64,000 nt of DNA from Paralvinella palmiformis (taxonomy: Eukaryota > Annelida > Polychaeta > Terebellida > Alvinellidae): contig JAODUP010000014.1 in NCBI GenBank assembly GCA_025642065.1, forward strand, positions 402,001 through 466,000. The letters run 5' to 3'. A program made the translations under genes and the position numbers. The notes under the pieces are model-generated. The model saw only the letters and a list, made by a program, of their open reading frames with translations, searched no databases and was not told the DNA's origin. Numbering within the stretch: the stretch's first letter is position 1; the number at the start of each line of letters is the position of its first letter. Below, piece after piece: positions 10,868 through 23,068 of the stretch.

Positions 10868-13480
10868 CCAGTTCCGAGAAAATGCGCACACGACTTGCAC
10901 ACGACTTGCATGCATGGTCTCTCATGCAATGAAGTTTGCCGTGCATCATCTGAATCCCCAGCAAGTACCTATAATTGCTTCTTATCAACCACTTTATGCG
11001 TCCAATGGGCCGGCCAGAAACCCATGGTTAAAACAATTTATTATAATGATGGTCGGTCTGTATATAGAGATGAACCTCCTGAAGTTACCAGCTGCAGGGG
11101 AATACTTGAACCGCAGTTCTGATGCAAGCAAACATTACCACATCCGCCGCTCTGATTCGACGCTAGCTGGGTCACACGTCACCCGGACAAGGTACGCACA
11201 CCAAGTAACAGCAACTGTTCTATACGTACTACAGAATTGTGCATATCAGCAGTACCTGACTGACACAGATACCTGATGGAAATAATGCCGTTTCGTTTGG
11301 AGAATGCTATGACATGCAATTAATGCGCCGAGCAACCTCAATTCAAGTACTGGTAAATTTTGTTGCAGATCGAATGGTGCTATAGTTTGTGCGATCAATT
11401 CGAGAGAGGAACTTCACAATGTATGTCCAAATGTTTGCTTCAAATTGTGCCTCGGCTGTTCGCACTTGATCACACGAATTATTGCTGATGGCGCCAGGTG
11501 CACATCAGTGATACGGTCAACCTACCCAATAACCACCCATAAATACATACAGTTCAAGAAAGGTGATTTCGTTGTACAGAAAACGAAGATTGCCTTCTGT
11601 GCATTGGTCGGTGCCATGAACAGCCAAATGAATTGATTAAAGGAGATGGTGGCGCAGTTGGGTTGACTGAGAATTCACAGGCCCTTGAAATGTGGATGGT
11701 TGCGTAGCTGGAGAGATCACGTGTCATACTTGAATTTGAAAAGAGCTTCCAAGCAGCCAATGATAGAGAGAAATTACACAAACACTATAAATATTACCCT
11801 GGTGCTCAAAATAAATTTGCCAAAGAATTACGCACTCTGGTATCTGCATTTGACAACTGAGAAACGCATACCTAGATGATAGCGGCGATCTGTTTAGTCC
11901 CGATACCAAAATGATCATGGGCAAAGACGTGATACACACAATGTACAATGTTGAGGAAATTGGGAAAGGACAATATCGTAGCTTTGTGGCAGAATGACTG
12001 AAAAACCCAACAAACAAGCACCTTTATAGTGAAAAAGAACAAATTGCCACTATTCATAACTCCTCATGAGAAGCCAAAATCAAAGGGCAAACTGCAATTT
12101 GTATCACAGAAGACCAACTGTACCATATTTGCTCAGATGTACATTGCTTGTCAAGCTAGGGAAGGCAACCTTGATACCTTCTTTGAGTATGAATGGAAAC
12201 CATCATCTCCATTCATATCCGACATGGGCCAACCTCAACAAGGATCAAAGTATGACGTGCTGGACTGCACAACAAAAGATTCCCCATCTGTCCAGCATGC
12301 ACCCGATATTGGTGCCAAAACTTGGATGGTGTTGCCATTATTCACATGCTGAAGCCAAGGGGCAGTAGAACATTCCAGAACTATGCGCAGCAACTATTCA
12401 GCCCATTATCTTCTGTCACAGTTGGAGTCTGTCGATATGGTAGACATAGTGTGGGTCAGATATCTGCAAGACAGTCTCAATGAGCCGACGAGGGAACGCA
12501 GGATGAATAGTGGCACATCGCAACGACAACGTGTGCTTGAGAATGATCCCATCCCACCGAATTGGGAAAGCTTCCCCGAATCAAAGAAAACAAAGACGAG
12601 ATGTTTCATTACCTAGCTGAGTGCATACGATCACGTGACGCAAATGGAAAGGTTCTTCTTAGTACACAGAATGAGAATGCCATCACGGCGGGAGACTACG
12701 AGTTGTGTGACATTGAAAGCCTTTCAGCGGTGTACTCACGAGGAAGCGGACACTCGGATACAGAAAGTGGGATAAAGAAAGTATTGATGTAGTCATCAGA
12801 TCTGTCGGCTACTTCCACGATTTGCACATTGAAGAGCTTTGTATAAGCTTTGGTGTAGGCAGCCACGTACGCCACATACCAGTCCATGCAATTGCAAACA
12901 ACCTGCAAGGTGAAAAGTCAAAGACAATGATAAGCGGGTGTGATCCGGTATCCAGCTTTCTCGGCAAAGGAAAGAAATCCGCTTGATCTGCATGGACTGC
13001 TTGTCAGTGGTGCCTTCACCACCCTCTCCTCGCAGCCAGAAGATGTTGATCCACAGAGCATCAATGAGCTAGAGAGATTCATCATCATCATGTACAGTAG
13101 AATACGTACCCTGAGTAGAGTTGATGAGGCGAGGAAGCAACTCTTCACCCAGGGCTCTGTGACTATTGAAAACATTTCTCCAACCAAAGCTACTCTCTTT
13201 TAACACGTGAAAAGACCACTGTACCAAGCAGGGTACGTGTGGTCACAAGCTCTTGTGCTAGCTCCATATCTGCTCATTCCTGAGCTATGTGGATGAACTG
13301 CAACAGACTCGTGGTGGAAGCCTTTATTAAACTGACCGATCAGAAGCTTCTAAGTCCTACTATGAGCTGTTGCACTGTTATTTCAAGAAGGTATGCAAAC
13401 GCTAGTGCAAATGTCACAAGTCAGGTCTTCAATCCACAGAGGTATATAGCTGCAGGGGGGACATGTGGCGACACCTGACT
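10868..13480 (+). pseudogene. Broken transposon protein with FEN/PIN-like and Cys-cluster motifs
   Basis: Rightward frames with shared style but many stops and shifts. In order: AMKFAVHHLNPQQVPIIA and FIIMMVGLYIEMNLLKLP (10915-11090); SHVTRTRYAHQVTATVLY (11170-11235); YIQFKKGDFVVQKT (11540-11585); GDGGAVGLTENSQALE and NKFAKELRTLVSAF (11640-11860); MIMGKDVIHTMYNVEEIG (11910-11965); ENKDEMFHYLAECIRS and STQNENAITAGDYEL (12590-12710); HDLHIEELCISFGVGSHVRH and SGCDPVSSFLGKGKKSA (12815-12990); LSSQPEDVDPQSINELERF (13025-13080); then a decayed CKR*CKCHKSGLQ cluster (13393-13430). The GCD...GKGKK segment resembles the helix-hairpin-helix part of FEN/XPG nucleases, and the cysteines resemble a C8 finger. 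Function is inferred; the gene is dead. Confidence 0.6.
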
Positions 13481-13620
13481 TTAACCAAGGTATTCTTAAG
13501 TTAAAGTACTATTCGCAGATGAGTGGTGTATGTATTTCATTACAATTAAAAATTATCAACTGTACGTGTGGGGTTGTTGTTATTGTTGTATGTTAAGTAT
13601 GTTCTAAATAGCATGTTTAC

Positions 13621-14058
13621 TTAGTTTTATTATACCATATACATGATAATAAAAATATCATTCAATATTCCTCATTTCAATTAAAAGTTGCTGATACTGT
13701 ATTTCATTATGGTTAGTAGAAATCAACGAATATAGTGCTTCGAATTGTCAGCCATCTTGAAAATCTATATAATAATTATTATTATCGCATAAATGGATTT
13801 TGTTACTCAGAAAATGTTATGTTAGACATCAACAATATGTTTCTATGTTGCTTAGGAGCCGAGATATGACAAATATCGTATTTTGAGGGCGGCCATTTTT
13901 AAATTCAAGATGGCGGCCAGTTACCATGGTGATGGCGATGGATATACCTAGGCTTTTATGAATCTACACACGTTAAGTTATCTGTAAGCCAATTTTCATG
14001 CTTTTGTCAAATTTTCCACGATTCTTATGATATGTGGCCCTTAACCGCTGCACTAAAG
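13621..14058 (-). repeat. Right terminal inverted repeat of the 3.6-kb element
   Basis: Reverse complement of 10425-10853. Near the outer end it contains the small palindrome GCACTAAAGTGC (about 14050). Confidence 0.8.
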
Positions 14059-14156
14059 TGCATGACAGGGATCTAGAAGTTCGATACAGTATTACAAGGG
14101 TTAACATTTTCCAGGGAATTTTATATATTATATTTCCCTGTCGGTGACGAAGGAGG

Positions 14157-14157
<1 letters not shown>

Positions 14158-14205
<48 letters not shown>
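14158..14205. repeat. (TA)n microsatellite
   Basis: About 42 bases of TA repeat followed by TAATATATTT. Confidence 0.95.
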
Positions 14206-14970
14206 TTACTCGTACGTAGTAATGATAATATTATTATTATAGTTTCTTTCCGTCAACATTTGAAAACTCACCTTTTCAGACTTGCGATTATCCTTCCTGA
14301 GTTTCCACTGCTTCCGATCATTTGTTTCCCAACACCTCTGAACTCGATTCTTTTCAAGGATATTAATAATTGGCTCGATAGAAGTTTTGTAATTATTAGT
14401 GATTATATTCATGTATCCGTATATATAACAAAACGCCATAACTTACCAATAGGAGCCATTTAACGCTGCTTACATTGATATATCGCAATAAAATATATCT
14501 TAAAACAAACAAGAACGATGATCGAACGATCAAAATTATTTATTGGTAAAAGCTAGGAACTTTAAACCGGTGAATTTGAAGAACGGATTTAATCAAGAGA
14601 CGGTCGACGCACTACCTAATCTCTATACTACCGGTTATAACCTGCAACATAGCCCTAGTGCGTATCTCATTTGGATTATCTGAATTTTAAGGAAGGCAGA
14701 CTTTATAACGGACATGAGCTCACACATGCGGATATTTCATTTGGTATTACCTTCTTAACCTATTTGTCTTTTAGGTTCTTTGTGCATGTATCACTAGGGT
14801 GCAGATGCAAAATGCCTTTAACTATTGGAGCCCTATGGCGTCTGTAACAGTGCCTCAGTACACACAAAACGACGGGCTCCTATGGTCTCTCCGGGCCCCA
14901 TTCGGGGCTTCGGCCGAGTAAATGTTGTGGATAATAAGGCCATGTACAACACAGTGACGGATCTACGGAG
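14206..14970. other. Unassigned; possible LINE 3' scrap at its left edge
   Basis: At 14240-14290 the plus strand reads FRQHLKTHLFRLA, like the C-terminal FKxxLKTHLF end of L2/CR1-type LINE proteins, but nothing upstream supports it. The remainder shows no exon or known repeat. GC content rises near 14850-15020. Confidence 0.4.
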
Positions 14971-14974
14971 ACAG

Positions 14975-14998
14975 GACCCCCCGACCTCTCGGGGGGTC
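14975..14998. repeat. Perfect 10-bp GC-rich hairpin
   Basis: GACCCCCCGA (14975-14984), loop CCTC, TCGGGGGGTC (14989-14998). It resembles a strong transcript hairpin. It lies about 50 bases before the LINE remnant at 15045, so it may belong to that element or to an older one. Confidence 0.8.
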
Positions 14999-15044
14999 AG
15001 AACCCCACCCAATCTCTAGTAGGGGTCCTCCATCTTTAAATCAT

Positions 15045-16520
15045 AATGTTCAATCTATATTTCTTAGTCCAGTTATTCCCGCTGATATTATTAATATTAC
15101 CCGCAAACTTAAACCCGAAACTAGTTATGGCGAGGATGGTATCTCCACTAAATTACTAAAAAATGACATAGATCTAATTACTGTCCCATTTACACATATT
15201 GCTAACCTAACTTTCCAAACAGGGATTTTCCCAAATGACTTGAAACGTGCCAAAGTTATACCGATCTGATCCATGTCAAATAAATAAATATCGACCTATT
15301 AGTCTGTTGTCGTCTTATTCCAAAATACTCGAGAGTCTAGTGTATAACAAAATAATCAATTTTCTAAATACTAATATTAATAACGTTCTTTATCAACGCT
15401 AGTACAGTTTCAGGGTTAAGCATTCGACCATTCACCCCGTTAATCATTTATTAAACCACTGTGCAGATGCAAGTGATGCAAACCTGACCAAATTAACTTT
15501 GGCGACATACTGTGAGTTAAGTAAAGCATTCGACACGATTAGTTCCAATATTTTGCTTCACAAACTCAATGTATATGGGATACGTGGTTTAGCGATCAAG
15601 TGGATAGAAAGTTATCTATCAAATAGAACCCAATTCGTCGAAATTGAATCACATTTGTCGTCTTATTTGCCTGTTTAATGTGACTTCACCCAAGGCTCAA
15701 TTCGTGGTCCTTCTTTATTTATTTTATATATGAACGACATTTCTTATAGCACACATGAAAATATACCCTGCTTTGCAGATGATACTACAGTTTACTTGTC
15801 AGATACCAATCCATCTCATCTTTTTACTATAGCTAATAAATGCCTAGATGATATATTTAATTTGTTATGTGCAAACAAGTTATTTCTAAATGCGAAGAAA
15901 ACCCAATACATGTTCAATCAAAAATAAGATTTTTAAAGAGTCTAATACGTGCACATTCTTGTAAATTTCTTGGTATACATATGGATGAAGCTCTCTGCTG
16001 GAAAGACCATTTGTCTTCAATAAATAGTAAGATATTTGAGCTCTTTTTACTATTAAACAAGTTAAATTTTATCTCCCCCAGCAAAGTCTGCATACACTAT
16101 ATTTTTCACTATTACACCCCCTTTTAACATATGGAATCATTGCTTGGGGAAATGCAAATTCTTGTTTTCTTTACAAAACCGAGGTTTTGCAAAAGAGAGC
16201 GTTTCGAATAATAATTATATATAAATTATAAATTATAGCATTCATACTGATCCACTTTTCAAGCGTTCTGGCATTCTCAAGTTATCCGATCTTTATCAGC
16301 TTCAAGTTTTGCTCTATAATTATTCTCGCGATAAATTGCCCGTGTCATTCCGTAATATATTGACATTAAATCGCGATATAAATCTTGTACATGCAACCAG
16401 ACAGGTCAATATGTTCCATGTTACAAAATCTAAATTTATTGATAAATGGCCACTATTTCAGTTTCCTCTGTTGTGGAATGGATGATATCCGAAACTAAAC
16501 ACCCATTCAACAAATAACTC
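15045..16520 (+). pseudogene. Decayed LINE reverse transcriptase (Jockey/CR1 group)
   Basis: 5'-truncated RT, broken by stops and frameshifts. In order: KLKPETSYGEDGISTKLLK; FQTGIFPNDLKRAKVIPI, then a stop at about 15268; YRPISLLSSYSKILE; ELSKAFDTI (RT motif A, usual DLSKAFD with the first Asp replaced by Glu here); FTQGSIRGPSLFILYMNDI; CFADDTTVYLSD, the FADD catalytic box at about 15771-15800; NKLFLNAKKTQYM; then a C-terminal part with TYGIIAWGNA, LQKRAFRII, LKLSDLYQLQVLLYN and ATRQ...FPLLWNG. The endonuclease domain is missing. It cannot be active. Confidence 0.85.
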
Positions 16521-16763
16521 GTTTAAGCGATCTATAAAAACCACGTGTCTGGGTAGTTACGTTGCCATAGTCAACTGCAACAACCCATACGGTAACGACT
16601 GTTATAAATAATGTTAATTATACAAATAGGTCGTGTTTCTTGTTCCTCTTATCTTTTGTTTGTATATTTCTCTCCTCTTTCACCGTGATGGGTGGTGCTT
16701 GTGTGTGTCCACGTGTTCTTACTTGCTCCTGTTTTACTGCTCTTTCATGTCACGTACATGGTT

Positions 16764-16774
16764 GTATGTATGTA

Positions 16775-16865
<91 letters not shown>

Positions 16866-16876
16866 GTGTGTGTATA
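16764..16876. repeat. Compound (TG)n(TA)n(TG)n microsatellite
   Basis: TGTATG, then TG, then TA, then long TG runs, total about 110 bases. It lies past the 3' end of the LINE remnant. Open frames through it are artefacts. Confidence 0.95.
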
Positions 16877-18366
16877 GGTTTATTCATAGGGGGTAGCAGG
16901 TTCCTAGACTAATTCTTTCAATTAGTGATCATGCAAAATACTTACCCTCTATTCAGTCTACTTATGTAAATTATCTACAATGAAATAATGTAGTTTATGC
17001 TAACTATCGTTATGACTTTTCATCATTGCTGAATATTACTGAGAAATAACTGTATCTATCTACCTATCTATCAATCAAAAATATCATTTGGCGACATAAT
17101 AACTGCAAATTTGTCATTCTCAAATAACCACACCTTGAAAGTTTTTCAGCTAAACTACAAAGAAGAGATATCGACGTCTTTGAAAACATATACAATGATT
17201 GGCTTCATATATAGGTACTGAAAAGGAAATACCAAGCCTTCAGTGTAATAGGTACCTGCTGACACACCTCTTCTTTATTACAAGAGATCAATCGGTATTC
17301 CTTTTATTGATATCTTGCTGTAACAATTGCAGAACAGTTTCTCTGCAGACAACTGCTAGCCAGTGAGTTGTTTGCTGAGTTTAATACCATCTTTAACGGT
17401 CAAACTAGGTATGCCTCCCCCATATCAATTTGAATAATGGCATAACGACCTGCCAACTCCGAGGTCATTAGGTAATGAGGTATCCAGATGGTTCAATGCG
17501 TGGTCAAGGCAGCCTGACAGAGCCGATTTACCTGATACTTTGATGAAATCCTTAGTATCTGCAGATCCAGATTCCTTTCCGAACATTAGAATTTTACTGG
17601 TATTAGGATGTACTCTGATTTGCCACATCTGCGGAAGCAGAGCGTAGTTTCTTTGTATTCAGGCTAATCAAAAGCCATTTGAGGAGTTGGATGGTTGGCA
17701 CAAGGTTTTCTGCCTTAACATTAATGAAAACACATTACCGTAAAGGCATCGATTCAAAACATAATGCACAATATGTCACATTATGACTGGGGACACTTTC
17801 ATGTTTCTAATAACAAATCGAGTAACCCCTAATAATCCTAACATTCTGTATATACACTGAACCAATCACTAATTAAGTTTCATACCACGAGTCTTCCTTC
17901 ACCGGAATGCCAACCTTTTCTAGTATTTATACACAGTATTCGCTTTAAAAATACGGATTCTGTAGTGCTTCAGAAGACATCTAACCATTATCTGATTTCC
18001 AATTTTCTTCCACCACCCCATGGCACTTTGTGCATCACATAATGGGTTGGTCCCGTTGTTTAGATTCCCCACCGGACAAATTCTGGATCCCCCTCTGCAA
18101 CAGATGCTATGTCATGGATAGTTTATAAGTTGTTTATTAAACAATGAAATAGCTACGTTGTCTGACCGGCAAGCCAATGTAGTTTTAGAAGAAATGTTAA
18201 TTTTTTCGAGTATTTGGCGAGAGATTCATCGTATTCTCGGATTCGCTGAGTTAAGCTAGACGAATACATGATGTTATAATCAGATATGACACGTAATAAG
18301 GGTTTACAACAATCTATGCAAAATAAAACAAAACACATGTACCACTGTATAACAATTAAGTCTTCA
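16877..18366. other. Unassigned, weak coding-like stretch on minus strand
   Basis: A minus-strand frame at 17425-17628 (MWQIRVHPNTSKILMFGKES...) and weaker frames up to about 18110 look protein-like but match nothing I can name; they may be an old mobile-element remnant. No exon structure was found. Confidence 0.35.
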
Positions 18367-18412
18367 TGTGCGTGCGTGCGTGTGTGTCCGTGCGCGTCCG
18401 CGCGTGTGTGTC
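18367..18412. repeat. Alternating purine-pyrimidine GTGCGTG tract
   Basis: TGCGTGCGTGTGTGTCCGTG and similar, mostly alternating, with CpG steps unusual for this AT-rich window. Capable of Z-form DNA in principle. Confidence 0.8.
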
Positions 18413-18624
18413 AAGAATGGTTTTAGAAGTCGAGGATTTTATTATGGTAGTAGACAGGTCGGCATACTGATGTGATAATGCTGAAAATAAATGTTCACAC
18501 GCCTATAGCTCATTCGTACATTATCCCTGTTTCAGATATCACACAAATTGTAAACTGATAATAAACGATCGATCTGCCGAACCCTAGCCATCTCTTGTCC
18601 AAACATCAATAACTTATATGACAT

Positions 18625-18651
18625 GTATATATATATATATATATATATATA
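18625..18651. repeat. (TA)n microsatellite
   Basis: About 26 bases of TA repeat. Confidence 0.95.
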
Positions 18652-18671
18652 CCCATATCTAAATCAATTTT

Positions 18672-18831
<160 letters not shown>

Positions 18832-19010
18832 CACATATAAAATGCACGAGATAACACAAACAGCATATAACTTATTTCCAGCGTGGTTCCTCTAAATGGT
18901 ATTCAACATCAAGTTGTAAAATTCAAGTATTCGACTATATCTAGTAATCAAGCATCTCCCATACGATAAGTGGCTATAAAAACCATACGATTACCATCAC
19001 TGCAAAGTTA

Positions 19011-19378
19011 GTGAGCTCCGCTGGGCTAGCGGTTAAGCACCCGGTACATGGTGTCAATGGTCACAGGTTTGATCCCAGCAAGAGGTCGGAACTTTTGCAG
19101 AGATTAATTTCTCGGCTCACCACATCGTGGGTGTATGACCACGTTAAATGGCGCTGCCGTCTCCACTGAATTATTTTAAATAAAGGGGGACGTTAAAAAC
19201 CCCCTGATGACGTAAAACACTCTGGCAGTGACCACCCTCGAGGTATTTAGGCTCCATCTTTCCGTACTGCTCCCCTGTGAGTGGTGGGGAAGGATATTTC
19301 TCAACCACTCCAACATAGAGGCTGTGCTGAATAAGCGACAGCCTGGGGATTCTCCCCGAACAACAAAGCAAAGCAGCA
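19011..19378 (+). mobile_element. SINE-C copy (tRNA-derived head plus 3' module)
   Basis: Head: A box TGGGCTAGCGGTTAAG (about 19022) and B box GGTTTGATCCC (about 19066). Body: CCACGTTAAATGGCGC, GGGGGACGTTAAAAACCCCC (19186-19205), then a module running to GGGGATTCTCCCCG (about 19347-19360). The same 3' module recurs reversed at 32334-32540 without a head, which shows it is a dispersed repeat. Confidence 0.75.
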
Positions 19379-19397
19379 GCATCACTGCAACACCCTA

Positions 19398-19740
19398 TGA
19401 GAAGAGGGGATAGGATGCAGACGTACAAGATCATAAATGGATTTGACAGAGTAAAGTCGGTAGACAGCAAGCTATTCTACGAGCCCAGTTCTGGATCAGA
19501 CATCCGAGGACAAAGCCAGAAGCTGGTAAAAACATGCTAGATATGGAATTAGGCAGTCATGCAGTCTTTAGCCAGAGCTGGAGTCGTAAACGACTAAAAC
19601 TCGCTCCCAGCTGAAGTAATCGAAATTAAATAGTTTTAAATCTAGGTTGGACAAGTTTTGCCTTGCAGAGCAATACGATTTGCCACGATCGCTAAGAATA
19701 CCATGCAGTCAATACCGGAATAAATAATCAGGCAATGCCT
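19398..19740 (+). pseudogene. CR1-like LINE, 3' coding end
   Basis: Frames read MQTYKIINGFDRVKSVDSKL, SDIRGQSQKLVKT, then after a shift VVND*NSLPAEVIE, then SRLDKFCL. These correspond to the C-terminal end of CR1-type ORF2 (usual Y-KI-G, RGHS-KL, RVVN-WN-LP, FK-RLDK). Stops and shifts make it inactive. It directly follows the SINE-C copy. Confidence 0.75.
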
Positions 19741-20185
19741 CTATATTCTGTATATCCGATATTAAGGAGGCATCAAGAAAATATAAAATTTGACTTAGAA
19801 ATGTAATATAACCAGAATATAACATAGACCGGAGTTGCCATCAAAACTGGATATATGATATCCGCGAGAAATCACCTACATTTGATGGTCGGGAAACGTT
19901 GAAAAGATCAAGTAGCAGCAGTGAAACCAGAATATTAAATACCATATGAAATAACTGTATTTGTTCAGTGAATTATGCCACGAATACTAACCAGTCTGTA
20001 TTTCTGTGGTAATATAGTTAGTCGCTGGATGATCAAAATGCAGTTATCGCGTGAAAGCACGCCCTCTCTTATTACGACGGGAGAGAAAATGACCGATAAA
20101 CATCATGCCGAGCATGCTTCGTCTGGTTAGTTTAGTGTTGGTGGTTTAAATCTACCAATGTTTATATCTGTATAAAATTTAAAAA
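19741..20185 (+). promoter_or_regulatory. Upstream region and 5' leader of DDX55
   Basis: The start codon at 20186 must be served from here. The sequence becomes CpG-richer around 20045-20125 (GCGTGAAAGCACGCCC, TTACGACGGGAG). No TATA box was convincingly placed. A TAA lies in frame at 20180-20182, directly upstream of the chosen ATG, which supports that start. Confidence 0.45.
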
Positions 20186-23032
20186 ATGGATCAAAGTTGG
20201 GATACATTAAATCCACCCCTGTGTAAGGGAATTCGTAAAGTTCTAAAGACGTTAGGCTTCGATAAAATGACACCTGTCCAGGTAAATAGTTTCTACAAAT
20301 TTGTTTTATATAGACCTCCAGATCAATACGTATCAATTATCGCTCACATAAAATTTATAATTTTGAGTTGTTAATAAATCTATTAGGACTAGACCTAGAC
20401 TAGTAGATATGATAGCAGACACGAGGTCAATTCCATTTGATCAATTCCATAAACAAATTTATCAATTCCAAATCTTCTAATTGCAATAGCCTAATAGTAA
20501 TATTAAATAACCATAGGTCTACGTCTTAAAAAACTTTATCAGTTTATCATACTTTATGGCTTTAAGTTTAATGATCTTATTATTTATTATCTTATACTTA
20601 TAGATCTATTAGACTATTTATAGACTAGAGGGTCTACTACTAGTCTAGTTCGTCTAATAACTAGTAGTAACTAGGTCTAGACCTTTGGCTATGCCTATAG
20701 AGTCTACTAGTGTCTAGTCTATAGGTATGCACATTAAAAAAATCGTTTAAAATTTTTTTTATTCATAACTATAATATAAATTCCTACTCACTACAAATCC
20801 TGAAACATTACATAAAACTCAAAGGAGCCAGTTCAGGGTTGGGTTTGTGACGTCAGAAAGGTATTTCTGCAGGGACCATGTAAGAAACTAAAATCTCCTC
20901 TGGTTCAATAAAAAAGTCAATTCACCATTTAATATCAAAGCATGAAAATCAGAGAGATAATGTTGCACTACTTTCACATGTACAGTATTTCTTTATATAA
21001 CAGTGTGGCAACAAGTGGCTAACCATGCAGTGCTATGGTAAAAATCAGTTGGCCAATCAGCTTGCACCTCAACACTGCTCCAAAGGCCAGATTGCAATTA
21101 AGGACCCTGATTCGCACTGTGATTGGAGCTTACCAACTTGGGCTGCAAGTTGCTTTGATACAGTTAACTACCCCTAACATTATAGGAGTAGTTTTATTCC
21201 TCACTTGTGTGATCATTATTAACTGTGGTATGCTTAATGCAATTAATGACTTGGTTGTTCTAGCCAACTCAAGGAAATCTTTTGCTAAAGCTAATTAATT
21301 CCAGATCATAGGAATAGTTCTAACGATTATTTCTGTGGACATTATTACCTGCAAACAGATCAAGCACATTTAAACAATTCTATATTACTGTGTATACATA
21401 AAATGCAATAGCACCATGTCTTTTTCAATTATTTTATGCCCTTAAAACATTAAAAAAAGTCTGAGTTTCTGATGTTTTTTGAAAGGCATTTCTGATGCGA
21501 TGGTAAAAACAAAGGTTTAAACCACAGGTTTTACTGTCTTGTCAGAAACCTGCCCACCCTGCTGGTTCACTATGGTCCAAATGTCACACAAAAGGATACC
21601 AAAATATGGAATATAAATTATGAGGCTGTCCCCTGTCTGGTATTCTGCTCTTTACTTGTCCAGTGAGAAAATCATGGACACTTACATCAAACTCATTCTA
21701 TTACAAAGGGGCCAATTATGGAATAGGAATAGATACTTGAAGAGGGAAAAAAGGGAAAATACTAGTTCAGGTAAAATCTTATCAACAAATAATGTTATTG
21801 CCTTTTTTTAGTAAAGGAAAAGTTAAGTGGTTAATTATTTTTGTGAACATGATCAATTCCAAATTCTAAACTTATTTCAGAATTGGAATTGACCACCAAT
21901 TCTAAAATTGAACTGTCCCCATGTCTGGTTATTATGGGTCTGGGGTAGCTTGTGACTAATCTGTGGATTGATGCTGCAATGCAAATAGGTTATTTGTACC
22001 AAGGTTATCTTTTGTTAACATCTTTTTCCTGGTAACTATTCTGTGACATTTCCAAATGGCCGTTTCTCAAAAGAAAAGGGGAACCGTTCCAAAAGTGCAG
22101 TATTTAGATGAATCTATGGCAATGCGCTACAAACTTTCAGACTCAGGATTCAAATCTGGCTCATACCTGTGTTTTATTGGATTCGTTTCCCTTGACAGGC
22201 ACCTCTCAGTCACACGTCCTAGGCAGGGTTGGATTTTTTACTGTAAAAAATACTTTTTTTTACATTACATTGCTAAAAACTGTTAATAACTGTAAAATAC
22301 TGTAACAAACTGTAAACCAATGTAAACACCTCATTCATTATAACTATAGGCCAATTCTACTAGTCATAATGGATCTCATTCAGCACATTTATGTGATAGT
22401 GTTTTTACATACCTTAATTTTTATTAGCACACTACTCAATATTTGAGACATGAATTTGTGTTGTACATGAATATGAGGAATATAGCAAAATAATGACATT
22501 TCTCGTTCTTCTGCACACAAAGTGAATATTGTCTATCTGAACAGTTAACAGTCTAATTGAACACTGCCTCTGAGAATCTTATAACAGCATACCAGCTTAG
22601 AAGCTTTACTGTTGCCTAGAAGATTGTACACTCCTAGGTGTAACCAGTGCTGAGGCTAAACAACTCGTCTCAAAAGAAATATCAAGACACAACCAAGGAG
22701 TATAGTATTAGTAATAGTATAACTGAACAGTTGAAAGATTTAAGCGATGAGGCTGGAAAAATGTTATTGGTTAATCACGGAAGTTACCTCAAACCAACTG
22801 CTCTTTTATGCTGTGGTGACTTTTGTTATTTAGGTCCATTGTCCAGAGAGCCAAAACTCATTTGAAGAATCCGGTGTCACACAAAATAACTCCAGGACAG
22901 ATTGGTCACCCTATACAATCACTTAAATCAGTATAATTCTGGTTCAAGGTCTTCTCCTGACACTCCGCTAGGACATTGAATTGGCATTAAATGAGATGTT
23001 AAATATATTCAATGAAACTGTTCACAGAATAT

Positions 23033-23068
<36 letters not shown>

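Larger units (their letters stand above)
10425..14058 (+). mobile_element. 3.6-kb DNA transposon remnant with long inverted repeats (Academ-like?)
   Basis: The two ends are long inverted repeats: 10425-10853 is matched, reversed and complemented, by 13621-14058. Shared blocks in order from outside in include GGTTAAG, AAAATTTGA, ATCCATCGYCATCACCATG, CAAAATACGATAT-like words, ACATATTGTTGATGTCTAA, ATGGCTGACAATTCGAA, ACCATAATGAAATACAGTAT and CATGTATATG. By eye roughly 80 percent of bases agree with small indels, so the copy is old. The interior carries one rightward coding remnant (separate entry). Its motifs suggest the Academ superfamily, some members of which carry an XPG/FEN-like nuclease and a cysteine-cluster finger; this assignment is from memory of the family and is tentative. 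Exact ends and the target-site duplication were not determined. Confidence 0.72.

Noticed and set aside
16633..16912. Cys-rich and Ile/Tyr-rich open frames
   Set aside because: They are translations of TG and TA microsatellites.
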